This document shows, piece by piece, positions 34,111-42,510 of a stretch of DNA of 64,000 bases. The stretch spans positions 1 through 64,000 of the forward strand of contig CADCMR010000002.1 in the NCBI GenBank assembly GCA_902802585.1, given 5' to 3'. A model generated the notes under the pieces. The model saw only the letters and a list, made by a program, of their open reading frames with translations. It did not search any database and was not told the origin of the DNA. Every line of letters begins with the position of its first letter. Position 1 is the first letter of the stretch. A program made the position numbers and the translations under genes. This DNA comes from an uncultured bacterium. Lineage in GTDB: Bacteria > Verrucomicrobiota > Lentisphaeria > Victivallales > UBA1829.

Positions 34111-35133
34111 ATGCGTGCATTTTCCATCACCGCGCCGTTCCAGACCGGCTACCAGGAAATCCCCGAACCCGAACTCACGCCCGGCAGCGTCCTGCTTGCC
34201 GTCAAGTTCGTCGGTCTCTGCGGGAGCGACCTCAACACCTTCCGCGGCAAAAACCCGCTCATCACCCTGCCCCGCATCCCCGGCCACGAGATCAGCGCCG
34301 TGATCGAGGCGAAGGGCCCCGGCGTCCCGGACTGCTGGCGCGTCGGACAGAAAGTGACCGTCTCCCCGTACACCAACTGCGGCGTCTGCCCCAGCTGCCT
34401 CGCCGAACGCCCCAACTGCTGCCAGTTCAACCAGACGCTCGGCGTGCAGCGTGACGGCGCGCTCACGAAGCACATCGTCGTGCCGTGGACCAAGCTCTTC
34501 GACGCCGACGCCATGAAGCAGGAGGAGATCGCCCTCATCGAGCCGCTGACCGTCGGCGGACACGCGTCTGACCGTTCCGGCGCGACCGAGGACAGCATCG
34601 CCGCCGTGATCGGCTGCGGCGCAGTCGGGCTCGGCGCTGTACTCGGTCTCGCACGCAAGGGCGTCCGCAAGATGATCGCAATCGACGTCGATCCGGAAAA
34701 GCTCGCGCTCGCCCGCGAGTTCGGCGCGACCGACACCATCGACTCCTCGAAGACCGATCTCCACCAGGCACTCGCCGACCTCACCGGCGGCCGTGGCCCG
34801 AACGTCGTGATTGAGGCGGTCGGACTGCCTCAGACCTTCCGCGCCGCTGTCGACGAAGTCGCGTTCGCCGGGTGCGTCACCTACATCGGCTACGCGAAAG
34901 CGCCCGTCGAATACGAGACCAAGCTCTTCGTGCAGAAGGAACTCGACATCCGCGGCTCCCGCAACGCCATGCCCTGCAACTTCCGCCGCGTGATCGACTT
35001 CGCCGCCCGCGGGCTCTTCCCGATCAGCAAGATGATCTCCCGCGTCTACAGTTTCGACCAGGCCGGGCAGGCGCTCCAGGACTGGCACGACGCCCCCGCG
35101 AAAGTCTGCCGTTACCTCGTCTCGCTGGACTGA
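34111..35133 (+). CDS. Zinc-binding medium-chain dehydrogenase, probable L-galactonate 5-dehydrogenase
   Basis: The 340 residues have the catalytic zinc ligands in LCGSDLNTF and PGHEISAVIE, the structural zinc loop CGVCPSCLAERPNCC, and a Rossmann motif VIGCGAVGLGAVLG. In the known L-galactose route (Bacteroides vulgatus) and in E. coli L-galactonate use (YjjN/LgoD), an enzyme of this family oxidises L-galactonate at C5 to D-tagaturonate. The neighbours UxaB and UxaA take exactly that product. Other alditol or aldonate substrates are possible from sequence alone. Spacing to the lactonase gene is 6 nt. Confidence 0.82.
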   Translation: MRAFSITAPFQTGYQEIPEPELTPGSVLLAVKFVGLCGSDLNTFRGKNPLITLPRIPGHEISAVIEAKGPGVPDCWRVGQKVTVSPYTNCGVCPSCLAERPNCCQFNQTLGVQRDGALTKHIVVPWTKLFDADAMKQEEIALIEPLTVGGHASDRSGATEDSIAAVIGCGAVGLGAVLGLARKGVRKMIAIDVDPEKLALAREFGATDTIDSSKTDLHQALADLTGGRGPNVVIEAVGLPQTFRAAVDEVAFAGCVTYIGYAKAPVEYETKLFVQKELDIRGSRNAMPCNFRRVIDFAARGLFPISKMISRVYSFDQAGQALQDWHDAPAKVCRYLVSLD

Positions 35134-35143
35134 CCTGATTTCC

Positions 35144-35176
35144 CGCTCCGGCGGCATGGTTTCCCGCCCCGGAGCG
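35144..35176 (+). terminator. Intra-operon hairpin between dehydrogenase and uxaB
   Basis: CGCTCCGG (35144-35151) pairs with CCGGAGCG (35169-35176); TTCCCCCTT follows instead of a U-run. It probably tunes expression of the downstream uxaB-uxaA pair and does not end the transcript. The gap is 117 nt, the longest in this operon. Confidence 0.45.
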
Positions 35177-35250
35177 TTCCCCCTTCCCCGTCGTCTCAAA
35201 TAATGGCGCGGGGCTTCCATTTTCCGCGTTTTCCATAAGGAGTTTACCGC

Positions 35251-36558
35251 ATGAAACAGATGACCCGTGAAACCCCCCTGACCCGCCCCGTCCGCGTCCT
35301 CCAGTTCGGCGAGGGCAATTTCCTGCGCGCGTTCGTCGACTGGATGGTCGACCGCATGAACAAAGCCGGCGTGTTCGATTCCGCCGTCCAGATCGTCCAG
35401 CCGCTCCCGCAGGGCATGTGCGACGTGATCAACGCCCAGGGCGGACTCTACCATGTGATCCTGCGCGGCGTGAAGGACGGACAGGTGGTCGAGCAGATCG
35501 AGCAGATCGACTGCGTGAAGGGCTGCCTCAATCCCGCCACCGACTGGGACAAGGTCGTCGAGGCGGCGCTCAACCCCGATCTGCGTTTCGTCTTCTCGAA
35601 CACGACCGAGGCGGGCATCGAATACCGTCCCGACGCCGACACGTTCCCCTCGAAGGTCGCGAAGCTCGTCACCGCCCGCGCGAAAGCCGGTCTCGGCGGT
35701 CTCATCTTCATCCCCTGCGAGCTCATCGAGCACAACGGGCAGAAGCTCCGCGAATGCGTCCTGAAGTACATCACCGATCCGGAAGTCATCCGCTACGTCG
35801 AGGAGAAATGCATCTTCTGCAGCACGCTCGTCGACCGCATCGTGGCGGGCTATCCGCGCTCCGACGCCGCGAAATACTGCGAAAAGCTCGGAATCGAGGA
35901 CAAGCTCCTCGACTGCGGCGAACCGTTCTTCTTCTTCGTAATCGAAGGACCCGCCGAGGTCGAAAAGGAACTCCCGGCGAAGGCCGCCGGACTCAATGTC
36001 CTCTTCACCGACGACCAGACCCCGTACCGCACGCGCAAGGTCCGCTTCCTGAACGGCGCTCACACAGCCAGCGTACTCGGCGCGCACATGGCGGGATTCA
36101 CGTTCGTGGACGAGATGGTCCGCGACGAAAAGTTCGGCAAGTTCCTGCGCACCGTCCTCTTCGAGGAGGTCATGCCGACCGTGAACCTGCCCGAGGCGGA
36201 AAAGAAAGCCTACGCGGAATCCGTGCTCGAACGCTTCGCGAACCCGTACGCCCAGCACAGGCTGCTCTCCATCGCCCTGAACTCCGTCTCCAAGTGGAAA
36301 GTCCGCGTCCTCCCGACGCTCCTGGACTACCTCAAGCTCACAGGCAAGCTCCCCGCCTGCCTCACGCAGTCCATGGCGTACCTCATCGACTTCTACCGTT
36401 CCTGCGAGATCAACGACGCCCCCGAGGTCAAGGCGTTCTTCGCCTCGAAGCCCGACGTGAAGACGATCCTCGGCAAGGCGGAGTTCTGGGGCATGGACCT
36501 GAACACCATCCCCGGCTTCACCGCCGCCGTCGAACAGGGAGTCACCAAGCAGCCATGA
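35251..36558 (+). CDS. uxaB: Tagaturonate reductase (mannitol dehydrogenase superfamily)
   Basis: The N-terminal VLQFGEGNFLRAFVDWM is the signature of UxaB/UxuB-type reductases, and NTTEAGIEY and a C-terminal helical domain fit the family. It reduces D-tagaturonate to D-altronate with NADH. Its 435 residues are about 50 fewer than E. coli UxaB. The ATGA overlap with uxaA pairs the two steps of the galacturonate (Ashwell) branch. AGGAG precedes the start. A fructuronate reductase role is less likely given the uxaA partner. Confidence 0.88.
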   Translation: MKQMTRETPLTRPVRVLQFGEGNFLRAFVDWMVDRMNKAGVFDSAVQIVQPLPQGMCDVINAQGGLYHVILRGVKDGQVVEQIEQIDCVKGCLNPATDWDKVVEAALNPDLRFVFSNTTEAGIEYRPDADTFPSKVAKLVTARAKAGLGGLIFIPCELIEHNGQKLRECVLKYITDPEVIRYVEEKCIFCSTLVDRIVAGYPRSDAAKYCEKLGIEDKLLDCGEPFFFFVIEGPAEVEKELPAKAAGLNVLFTDDQTPYRTRKVRFLNGAHTASVLGAHMAGFTFVDEMVRDEKFGKFLRTVLFEEVMPTVNLPEAEKKAYAESVLERFANPYAQHRLLSIALNSVSKWKVRVLPTLLDYLKLTGKLPACLTQSMAYLIDFYRSCEINDAPEVKAFFASKPDVKTILGKAEFWGMDLNTIPGFTAAVEQGVTKQP

Positions 36559-37907
36559 TCATCCATCCGCTCGACAACGTGGAGGTCCGCGACGACGGCC
36601 ACAAGTACGCCATCCGCCCCATTGCGCCGGGCGAAAACGTGATCAAATATGGCATGCCCATCGGGCACGCCAAAGTCCAGATCAACCCCGGCGAGCACGT
36701 CCACACGCACAACCTGGCGTCCAACCTCGCCGGACTCCTCGAATACACCTACAAGCCCGATTTCAAGCCGCTTGAGATCCGCACCACGCGCACCTTCAAA
36801 GGATACCTCCGTCCCGATGGACAGGCGGGCGTCCGCAACGACCTGTGGGTGATCCCGACCGTCGGCTGCGTGAACGACCTCGCGCGGCGTCTCGCGGACG
36901 CCGTCGGCGGCATCGCGCTCACGCATCCCTACGGCTGTTCCCAGCTCGGCGGCGACCACGAATGCACGGCGAACCTGCTGGCGGCGTTCGCGCACCACCC
37001 GAACGCGGGTGGCGTGCTGATCGTCGGGCTGGGCTGTGAGAACAACACACTCGACAGCTTTAAAGAACGCCTCGGCGACATTTCCAAACTCAACATCCGG
37101 TTCCTGCGCGCGCAAGACGACGGCGACGAATACGCCCGCGGTCTGGAACTCCTCGCCGAACTCGACATGGCGCGCCCCCTCGAACGCACGGACATCCCCG
37201 TCTCCGCGCTCCGCATCGGCCTCAAATGCGGCGGCTCCGACGGTCTCTCCGGCCTCACTGCGAATCCGCTCGTCGGGCGTTTCTCCGACTGGCTGGCTGC
37301 GCAGGGCGGCACGACCGTCCTGACCGAAGTCCCGGAGATGTTCGGCGCGGAAACACTCCTGATGAACCGTTGCGTCTCGCGCGAGGTCTTCGACAAATGC
37401 GTCGCCATGATCAACGGGTTCAAGAGCTACTACGAGCGCCACGGTCAGCCCATCGACGAAAACCCGTCCCCCGGCAACAAGGCGGGCGGTATCTCCACGC
37501 TCGAAGACAAATCCCTCGGATGCGTCCAGAAGGGCGGCTCGTCGCCCGTCGTCGATGTCCTCGAATACGGACAGCGTCTGAAAACGCCCGGGCTCAACCT
37601 TCTCGCGGGCCCCGGCAACGACCTCGTCGCGTCGTCCGTGCTCGCCGCCGCCGGATGCCAGCTCGTTCTCTTTACCACCGGACGCGGCACGCCGTTCGGC
37701 ACCGTGGTCCCGACCGTAAAGGTCGCCACGAACACCCGTCTGGCGCAGTCCAAGCCTCACTGGATCGACTGGGACGCCCAGGGTCAGCCCGACACCTGCG
37801 CGTTCGTCGAGTTCGTCCTGAAGACCGCTTCCGGCGAAATCGTCACGAAGAACGAGAAGAACGACGCGCGGGAGATCGCCATCTTCAAGGACGGCGTGAC
37901 GCTCTGA
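36555..37907 (+). CDS. uxaA: Altronate dehydratase
   Basis: The start is the ATG overlapping the uxaB stop (36555-36558). The 450 residues contain an N-terminal SAF domain (about 1-75, with GEHVHTHNLAS), then the UxaA catalytic part (GYLRPDGQAGVRNDLWVIPTVGC in pieces, HPYGCSQLGGD, LKCGGSDGLSGLTANPL). It dehydrates D-altronate to 2-keto-3-deoxygluconate with a metal ion. Both halves are in one chain, as in E. coli. KDG kinase and aldolase are not in the window. It closes the operon and is followed by a perfect terminator. Confidence 0.93.
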   Translation: MIIHPLDNVEVRDDGHKYAIRPIAPGENVIKYGMPIGHAKVQINPGEHVHTHNLASNLAGLLEYTYKPDFKPLEIRTTRTFKGYLRPDGQAGVRNDLWVIPTVGCVNDLARRLADAVGGIALTHPYGCSQLGGDHECTANLLAAFAHHPNAGGVLIVGLGCENNTLDSFKERLGDISKLNIRFLRAQDDGDEYARGLELLAELDMARPLERTDIPVSALRIGLKCGGSDGLSGLTANPLVGRFSDWLAAQGGTTVLTEVPEMFGAETLLMNRCVSREVFDKCVAMINGFKSYYERHGQPIDENPSPGNKAGGISTLEDKSLGCVQKGGSSPVVDVLEYGQRLKTPGLNLLAGPGNDLVASSVLAAAGCQLVLFTTGRGTPFGTVVPTVKVATNTRLAQSKPHWIDWDAQGQPDTCAFVEFVLKTASGEIVTKNEKNDAREIAIFKDGVTL

Positions 37908-37926
37908 TTTTCCGCTTCATCCGTGC

Positions 37927-37966
37927 ACAAAAAATGCTTCTCCGCCCCAGGAGAAGCATTTTTTGT
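37927..37966 (+). terminator. Perfect 17-bp bidirectional terminator
   Basis: A 17-bp perfect inverted repeat (37927-37943 with 37950-37966) with a 6-nt loop, carrying A6 on one side and T6 on the other. It can stop the L-galactose operon and the converging PEGA lipoprotein gene. Confidence 0.9.
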
Positions 37967-37991
37967 GGAGATCTGATCCGGAATCGTTCCG

Positions 37992-38017
37992 GGAATCAAT
38001 TCCCGGAATCAATTCCC
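37992..38017. repeat. Two perfect 13-nt direct repeats, each palindromic
   Basis: GGAATCAATTCCC occurs twice head to tail (37992-38004, 38005-38017), and each copy is a hairpin in itself. The second is followed by GGACTTTTTT and overlaps the last codons of the PEGA lipoprotein gene. It may be a back-up terminator for the operon. Confidence 0.6.
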
Positions 38018-38395
38018 GGACTTTTTTGTCAAAGAGACATTGACGGTATGCTCGTCCAGCGTGTAGGCTCCGGCAGAGAACAGACCAATGGCGGGGACCA
38101 GAAAAAAGACTGTGCCCACAATGTCCATGATGCCGCACGTCCCCAAATGCCGTCCGACCTTGTAAAGTTGCGGATCGTATCCGGCTTTCTTGACCATGAT
38201 CTCCCCCCCCTTGCAGGACATGGGGACATTGCACGGGGTCGTTCCCTTGAAGTCGTTGTTCACATACACCTCCGCTCCGGCGGGCACGGTGTTGACCGCG
38301 ACCTCCTCGGTTTTCGGCGCGAAAAAGGAACATCCGTTCGCGGTCAGCAGGATGAGAGATGCCATAACGAGATTTGCGATTTTTGATTGTTTCAT
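38009..38395 (-). CDS. PEGA-domain lipoprotein
   Basis: The start at 38395 (MKQSKIANL) gives a lipoprotein signal with lipobox LTANGC (Cys22). A PEGA domain follows at about 30-75: VNTVPAGAEVYVNNDFKGTT, CNVPMSCKGGEIMVKKAGY. A hydrophobic, Gly-rich segment near the C-terminus (DIVGTVFFLVPAIGLFSAG) may be a membrane hairpin. PEGA modules occur in surface or S-layer-associated proteins. The 128-residue product stands alone, with its own promoter and a converging terminator. Confidence 0.78.
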   Translation of the reverse strand: MKQSKIANLVMASLILLTANGCSFFAPKTEEVAVNTVPAGAEVYVNNDFKGTTPCNVPMSCKGGEIMVKKAGYDPQLYKVGRHLGTCGIMDIVGTVFFLVPAIGLFSAGAYTLDEHTVNVSLTKKSGN

Positions 38396-38468
38396 GATCG
38401 TCCTTTCCTGAAAGAATGCGGCGTCCTTCATATTCCGGGAGCAACCGAGGTAAAAAAAACGGGAACTG

Positions 38469-38567
38469 TTTGTGCGTATGCTATACTATATTCCACTTTT
38501 TGAAAAAAGCAAGAGAAAAACACAAGAGTTTTTCAGATAAAAAGCACTGAATGTGTGTACGCACAAA
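38469..38567. repeat. 10-bp inverted repeat flanking the PEGA gene promoter
   Basis: TTTGTGCGTA (38469-38478) and TACGCACAAA (38558-38567) are perfect reverse complements that bracket the predicted minus-strand promoter (38485-38512). This is suggestive of a paired operator; the right copy also lies beside the symporter terminator. Only the symmetry is seen. Confidence 0.5.
38485..38512 (-). promoter_or_regulatory. Promoter of the PEGA lipoprotein gene
   Basis: Minus strand: TTGCTT (38507-38512), 16-nt spacer, TATAGT (38485-38490), about 90 nt before the start at 38395. Confidence 0.5.
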
Positions 38568-38597
38568 TGCCGCCGCCCGATTGCTCGGACGGCGGCA
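38568..38597 (-). terminator. GC-rich hairpin after the symporter gene
   Basis: TGCCGCC pairs with GGCGGCA, with an inner CCGA/TCGG stem. Downstream on the minus strand comes only a short T-stretch, so termination strength is uncertain. Confidence 0.5.
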
Positions 38598-38630
38598 GGA
38601 TAAACCAAATACTATCTCGGTTCTGTCAGA

Positions 38631-40496
38631 TTACTGCAGGAACTGACCCGCCTGGTCGGCGAGGTCCTGGGCAGCCTGGACGGCCGCGGGTTCGTGGCCG
38701 ACGGTCCAGAACGAGAAGTAGAGGTAGATGGTCAGGATCGCGGCGACCACGATAAGCGTGGTGACGATGTCGACCGGGTGGATGGAGGCGCGGACTTCTT
38801 CCTTGTTGATGGAGGAGAAGGTGAGCCCCTTGATCTGCTCGGGATCCTGCGCCTTGGTCGCCAGGGAGACGACGATCAGGACGATCGCGGTGGCGAGGAA
38901 GAGCACGCCGCAGGCGTAGTAGGCGTTGAATGCGCCAATCTTGTAGAGGATCGCAGGATTTTCAAGCTTGCCGGGGCCAAAGAAGGTCTGGACGGTGAGC
39001 TTGCCCATGCCGAGGATGAAGCCGACGGCGAGGCCCCAGACGGCGCCCTTGGCGTTGATGCGGGACCAGAAGATGCCCAGCAGGAACGTGGCGGTGATGG
39101 CGGGAGCGAGGAAGCTCTGGACGTTCTGCAGGTAGTCGTAGAGACCGCCGCCGCCCTGGGCGACCTGCTTCATGATCGGGATCCAGATGAGACCGCAGAC
39201 AACGACCACGGTCGTGGCGATCTTGCCGACGAAAACCAGTTCCTTCTCGGACGCGCTCTTTTTCAGTTTCTGATAGATGTCAACCGTGAAGAGGGCGGCG
39301 GAGGAGTTGAAGAGGGAGGAGAGGGAGCTCATGAGGGCTGCGAGCAGACCGGCGATGACGAGACCGCGGAGACCGGGAGGAAGCAGCTGGGTCACGAGGG
39401 TCGGGAACACTCTGTCGCCGTCGATGCCAGTACCCTTGATCGGGAGCTGGATGACGCCCTGCTTGTGGAGGGCGGCGCCGATGAGACCGGGGATGAGGAA
39501 GATCATGACGGGCATGACTTTAAGAGCCGCGCCCCAGATCGTGCCGCGGCGGGCGATCGTGAGGTTCTTGGCGGCCAGCGTACGCTGCACGATGTACTGA
39601 TCGGTGCACCAGTACCAGATACCGATGATCGGGGAGGCGATGCAGATGGCAAGCCACGGGAAATCCTTGTCGGACAGCGGGTGCCAGAGGGCGTACTGGG
39701 AAGCGTTCGTGGCGGTGAAGTCACGGAGTCCGCTCCAGCCGCCGTCGAGCTTGGAGAGACCGAAGTAGAGGATGAAGATGGAGCCGAGGAGCAGGATGAT
39801 CGCCTGGCAGGCGTCGGTGTAGAGAACCGCGCGGAGACCGCCGAACACGGAGTAGAGACCGGTCAGGATGATGGTCAGGAGCGCGCCGCACCAGAAGGCG
39901 TCGAGGCTGCCGAGGTGGAAGTCCGGGAAGAGGACGTTGAACACGAGGGCGCCGGCGTAGACGGTGACGGACACCTTCGTCAGCACGTAGGCCGCGAGGG
40001 AGATGATGGAGAGGATCCAGCGGGCGGTCGGGCTGAAACGTTTCTCAAGGAATTCCGGCATCGTGAAGACCTTGGAGGTGTAGTAGTACGGGACGAAGAC
40101 CCAGCCGAGCATCAGGAGCACCCATGCGTGGAGTTCCCAGTGCGCGAGGGAGAGACCGGTGTTCGCGCCGGAACCGGCGAGACCGACGATATGCTCGGAC
40201 CCGACGTTACTGGCGAAGAGGCTGCCGCCGATGGCGAACCAGCCGATGTTGCGACCGCCGAGGAAGAAGTCGGAGGAGGTGTTCTGGCCTCTGGACGACC
40301 AGATCGCCACGCCGGCGATGATCACGAAGTAGCCGATGATCACGACCCAGTCGAGCGCGTTCAGGGAGACGGAGGTCGATCCGGTCGCGTTGGCGACGGC
40401 CTCGGTGACCTCGGCGGGGGCGGATTCCACGGCGGAGTTCACCGCTTCGGCGATGTCGGCCTGCGCCATCAGAATCCAGTTGAGAGTGCTAACCAT
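38631..40496 (-). CDS. Sodium/solute symporter (SSS family, SGLT-like)
   Basis: The 621-residue protein has a 45-residue Ala/Glu/Val-rich N-terminal part, then about 14 hydrophobic helices. SSS hallmarks are visible: SSRGQNTSSDFFLGGRNIGW early, GGSLFASNVGSEHIVGLAGSG, and YTDACQAIILLLGSIFILYF with GGLRAVLYTD. These proteins import sugars, amino acids or other solutes with Na+. The sequence has the SGLT/galactose-transporter look, so a sugar from the adjacent L-galactose operon is a plausible but unproven substrate. It is a single-gene unit with its own promoter. Confidence 0.9.
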   Translation of the reverse strand: MVSTLNWILMAQADIAEAVNSAVESAPAEVTEAVANATGSTSVSLNALDWVVIIGYFVIIAGVAIWSSRGQNTSSDFFLGGRNIGWFAIGGSLFASNVGSEHIVGLAGSGANTGLSLAHWELHAWVLLMLGWVFVPYYYTSKVFTMPEFLEKRFSPTARWILSIISLAAYVLTKVSVTVYAGALVFNVLFPDFHLGSLDAFWCGALLTIILTGLYSVFGGLRAVLYTDACQAIILLLGSIFILYFGLSKLDGGWSGLRDFTATNASQYALWHPLSDKDFPWLAICIASPIIGIWYWCTDQYIVQRTLAAKNLTIARRGTIWGAALKVMPVMIFLIPGLIGAALHKQGVIQLPIKGTGIDGDRVFPTLVTQLLPPGLRGLVIAGLLAALMSSLSSLFNSSAALFTVDIYQKLKKSASEKELVFVGKIATTVVVVCGLIWIPIMKQVAQGGGGLYDYLQNVQSFLAPAITATFLLGIFWSRINAKGAVWGLAVGFILGMGKLTVQTFFGPGKLENPAILYKIGAFNAYYACGVLFLATAIVLIVVSLATKAQDPEQIKGLTFSSINKEEVRASIHPVDIVTTLIVVAAILTIYLYFSFWTVGHEPAAVQAAQDLADQAGQFLQ

Positions 40497-40535
40497 TTGT
40501 TTCTGGTCCTTTCTTAGTTTAATTAGTATGTTGGG

Positions 40536-40564
40536 AGAATACGTGTTTAAAATAATTTGTCTAA
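40536..40564 (-). promoter_or_regulatory. Promoter of the symporter gene
   Basis: Minus strand: TTAGAC (40559-40564), 17-nt spacer, TATTCT (40536-40541), about 40 nt before the ATG at 40496. Confidence 0.5.
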
Positions 40565-40701
40565 AACATACACCGCGGATGCGTAAAAATCAACCCCGGA
40601 ACACACAAAAAAGACGTTTTTTCCGTTTTTCTTTCCTTATTTTCTAAAGGATGTACGCGATAAGCTCAAAAAAGCATCATTCTCATCGTGTACAACCGAG
40701 G

Positions 40702-41706
40702 TCATCTTCGGCTTGAATACGGGTGTTCCTTGCTCCACAGGCGCAAATCCAGCTCCATCACGTCGAACACGCTCAGTATCTCACGCAGTTCCTCCAGCGT
40801 CCGCTGCGCCGTTTCCGCGCCCAGGTCGCCGTGCGAGGGCATCTCGAAGAGGTCGCGTCCGCCCTCAATCGGAATCGCGATGTAGACGTTCGAGTCCATA
40901 AACGCGAATCCGATCTTCGAGACGCCCTTGCGGAAACGTTCCGTCAGGGTCAGCATCGTGTGCATGAGTTTCGGCGTCAGAATATACCGCGCCTCCACGT
41001 CGTCCTCCGTGTACACCACGAACTTCTTCTCGAACGCCGGGTCCTCCATGCGGGTCATGTGACCGCGCCCGGGAAGGCTGAGCTTCTGGAAGAAATTGCC
41101 GACGACCTGCCCGAACGCCGCCTCGGCGGTATCGGGCAGCACCCAGTGGCTGTACTTGAAATCCTTGTTGAAGTCGGCGACCATGAAAACGCCGTTGAAA
41201 AACGTGTGGTACGACGTGTTCTTGCCGTCGGAGTGCTTCTCCTGCACCTTCAGCTCGCTGAACCGGACCGGGATGCCCTTGTACGAGCCGAACACAAGGT
41301 CTTCGCCATGGTAGGAGTCCGCGCTCTGGGAAAAGATCTTCGACCTGCGGAACTCCTCCCTCGGGATATACCCAGCCGGATTGTAGGACAAGCCGGGGTC
41401 TAGCTCCTTCAGGAGCGATGGCACGACAATCTTTTTGTACAGGAGCTTCACGCCGTGCATCATGTGCGTGTACACGGTCACGGCGATGATGATGCCGGGT
41501 ACCAGCACGAATGGCAGATAGTCCCCGGCCATGACAATCACGCCGAGCGACAGCATCAGGGTCGCGCCGACGATGACGGCGGCGATCGTCAGGGCTTTTT
41601 TCCGCGTGGCGTCGCGGAGCCCGCGCAGACCGGCAAGCGACTCGTCCAGCCCCGCGATGGAGCGAGGATGGACATCGTTACTTCGGTCGGGTTCTGGGTC
41701 TTTCAT
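40702..41706 (-). CDS. DUF3137-family membrane protein
   Basis: The 334 residues have a basic N-terminus, two adjacent membrane helices at about 38-85 (ALTIAAVIVGATLMLSLGVI; FVLVPGIIIAVTVYTHMM), and a cytoplasmic domain typical of DUF3137 (EEFRRSKIFSQSADSYHGED, IPVRFSELKVQEKH, FFNGVFMVADFNKDF). DUF3137 proteins are often encoded beside LemA, as here with a 20-nt gap. The biochemical role is not known to me. The gene is probably transcribed from the LemA promoter. Confidence 0.82.
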   Translation of the reverse strand: MKDPEPDRSNDVHPRSIAGLDESLAGLRGLRDATRKKALTIAAVIVGATLMLSLGVIVMAGDYLPFVLVPGIIIAVTVYTHMMHGVKLLYKKIVVPSLLKELDPGLSYNPAGYIPREEFRRSKIFSQSADSYHGEDLVFGSYKGIPVRFSELKVQEKHSDGKNTSYHTFFNGVFMVADFNKDFKYSHWVLPDTAEAAFGQVVGNFFQKLSLPGRGHMTRMEDPAFEKKFVVYTEDDVEARYILTPKLMHTMLTLTERFRKGVSKIGFAFMDSNVYIAIPIEGGRDLFEMPSHGDLGAETAQRTLEELREILSVFDVMELDLRLWSKEHPYSSRR

Positions 41707-41726
41707 CTCGGCTCGCTTTGTAATGA

Positions 41727-42284
41727 TTACTTGAAGAGGTCGCCCACGTTCGGGTTCGCACGCTCTTCCGGCGCGGCCTCGAACAGTGTGGACTCCGTGA
41801 ATCCGAACATGCCCGCGAGGAGGTTGTTCGGGAAGATGCGGATCGCGAGGTTGTAGTCCGTGACGGCGGAATTGTACGCGCGGCGCGAGGCGGAAATCTG
41901 CTCCTCGATCTCGTTGAGTGACCGCTGGAGCTGGACCACGTTCGCGGAGGACTTCAGGTCGGGGTACGCCTCGACCTGCACAAACACGTTCTTCAGCGCG
42001 CCGGACAGCTCCCGGTCCAGGCTGAGACGTTCGGCGGGGTCGGTCGCCGCCGCCGCACGGGTGCGGAGCTCCGTGAGCTTCTCCAGCGTGCCCGCCTCAT
42101 GCTTCATGTACGCCTTCACGCTCGAAACGAGGTTCGGGACCAGGTCGCAGCGCTTCTTCAGCTGCACGTCGATCCCGGCGAACGCGTTCTGCACGTTCGC
42201 CTTTTTCGCCGCGAGGCTGTTGTACACGATGATGACGAAAATGACGATAACAACGGGAATGATCAGAAGGGCAAGCAGGGGCAT
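41727..42284 (-). CDS. lemA: LemA family protein
   Basis: The 185-residue protein has an N-terminal membrane helix (LLALLIIPVVIVIFVIIVYNSL), followed by the LemA helical bundle with its conserved segments KANVQNAFAGIDVQLKKRCD, LVPNLVSSVKAYMKHE, AYPDLKSS and VTDYNLAIRIFPNNLLAG. LemA proteins are membrane-anchored helical proteins of ill-defined envelope function. It is the first gene of a two-gene operon with the DUF3137 protein and has a good promoter. Confidence 0.95.
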   Translation of the reverse strand: MPLLALLIIPVVIVIFVIIVYNSLAAKKANVQNAFAGIDVQLKKRCDLVPNLVSSVKAYMKHEAGTLEKLTELRTRAAAATDPAERLSLDRELSGALKNVFVQVEAYPDLKSSANVVQLQRSLNEIEEQISASRRAYNSAVTDYNLAIRIFPNNLLAGMFGFTESTLFEAAPEERANPNVGDLFK

Positions 42285-42340
42285 GGCGGAAAACCTTTCT
42301 CAGGGAATTGTTTTTTCAGCGGGAAATCCCGGATGCAATC

Positions 42341-42368
42341 AATATAGCACCAAACGCCCGCAAATCAA
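42341..42368 (-). promoter_or_regulatory. Promoter of lemA
   Basis: Minus strand: TTGATT (42363-42368), 16-nt spacer, TATATT (42341-42346), about 55 nt before the ATG at 42284. Confidence 0.68.
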
Positions 42369-42391
42369 GGCGAAACACCCCGTTTTTGCGG

Positions 42392-42440
42392 AAAAAAAGG
42401 AGCCGGACCGCGGGGGGATTCCCATGCCGCGCAATCCGGC
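42392..42440 (-). terminator. Rho-independent terminator of the pseudopilin gene
   Basis: On the minus strand, GCCGGA...CGCGG pairs with CCGCG...TCCGGC (42402-42440), followed within three bases by a run of seven Ts. Confidence 0.8.
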
Positions 42441-42510
42441 GGGAAAGCAGGCTGTTTCCCACACGCTCAAGCGCAAACCGCGCACTTCCGCAGGGGAGGT
42501 CCTGCCCGCC

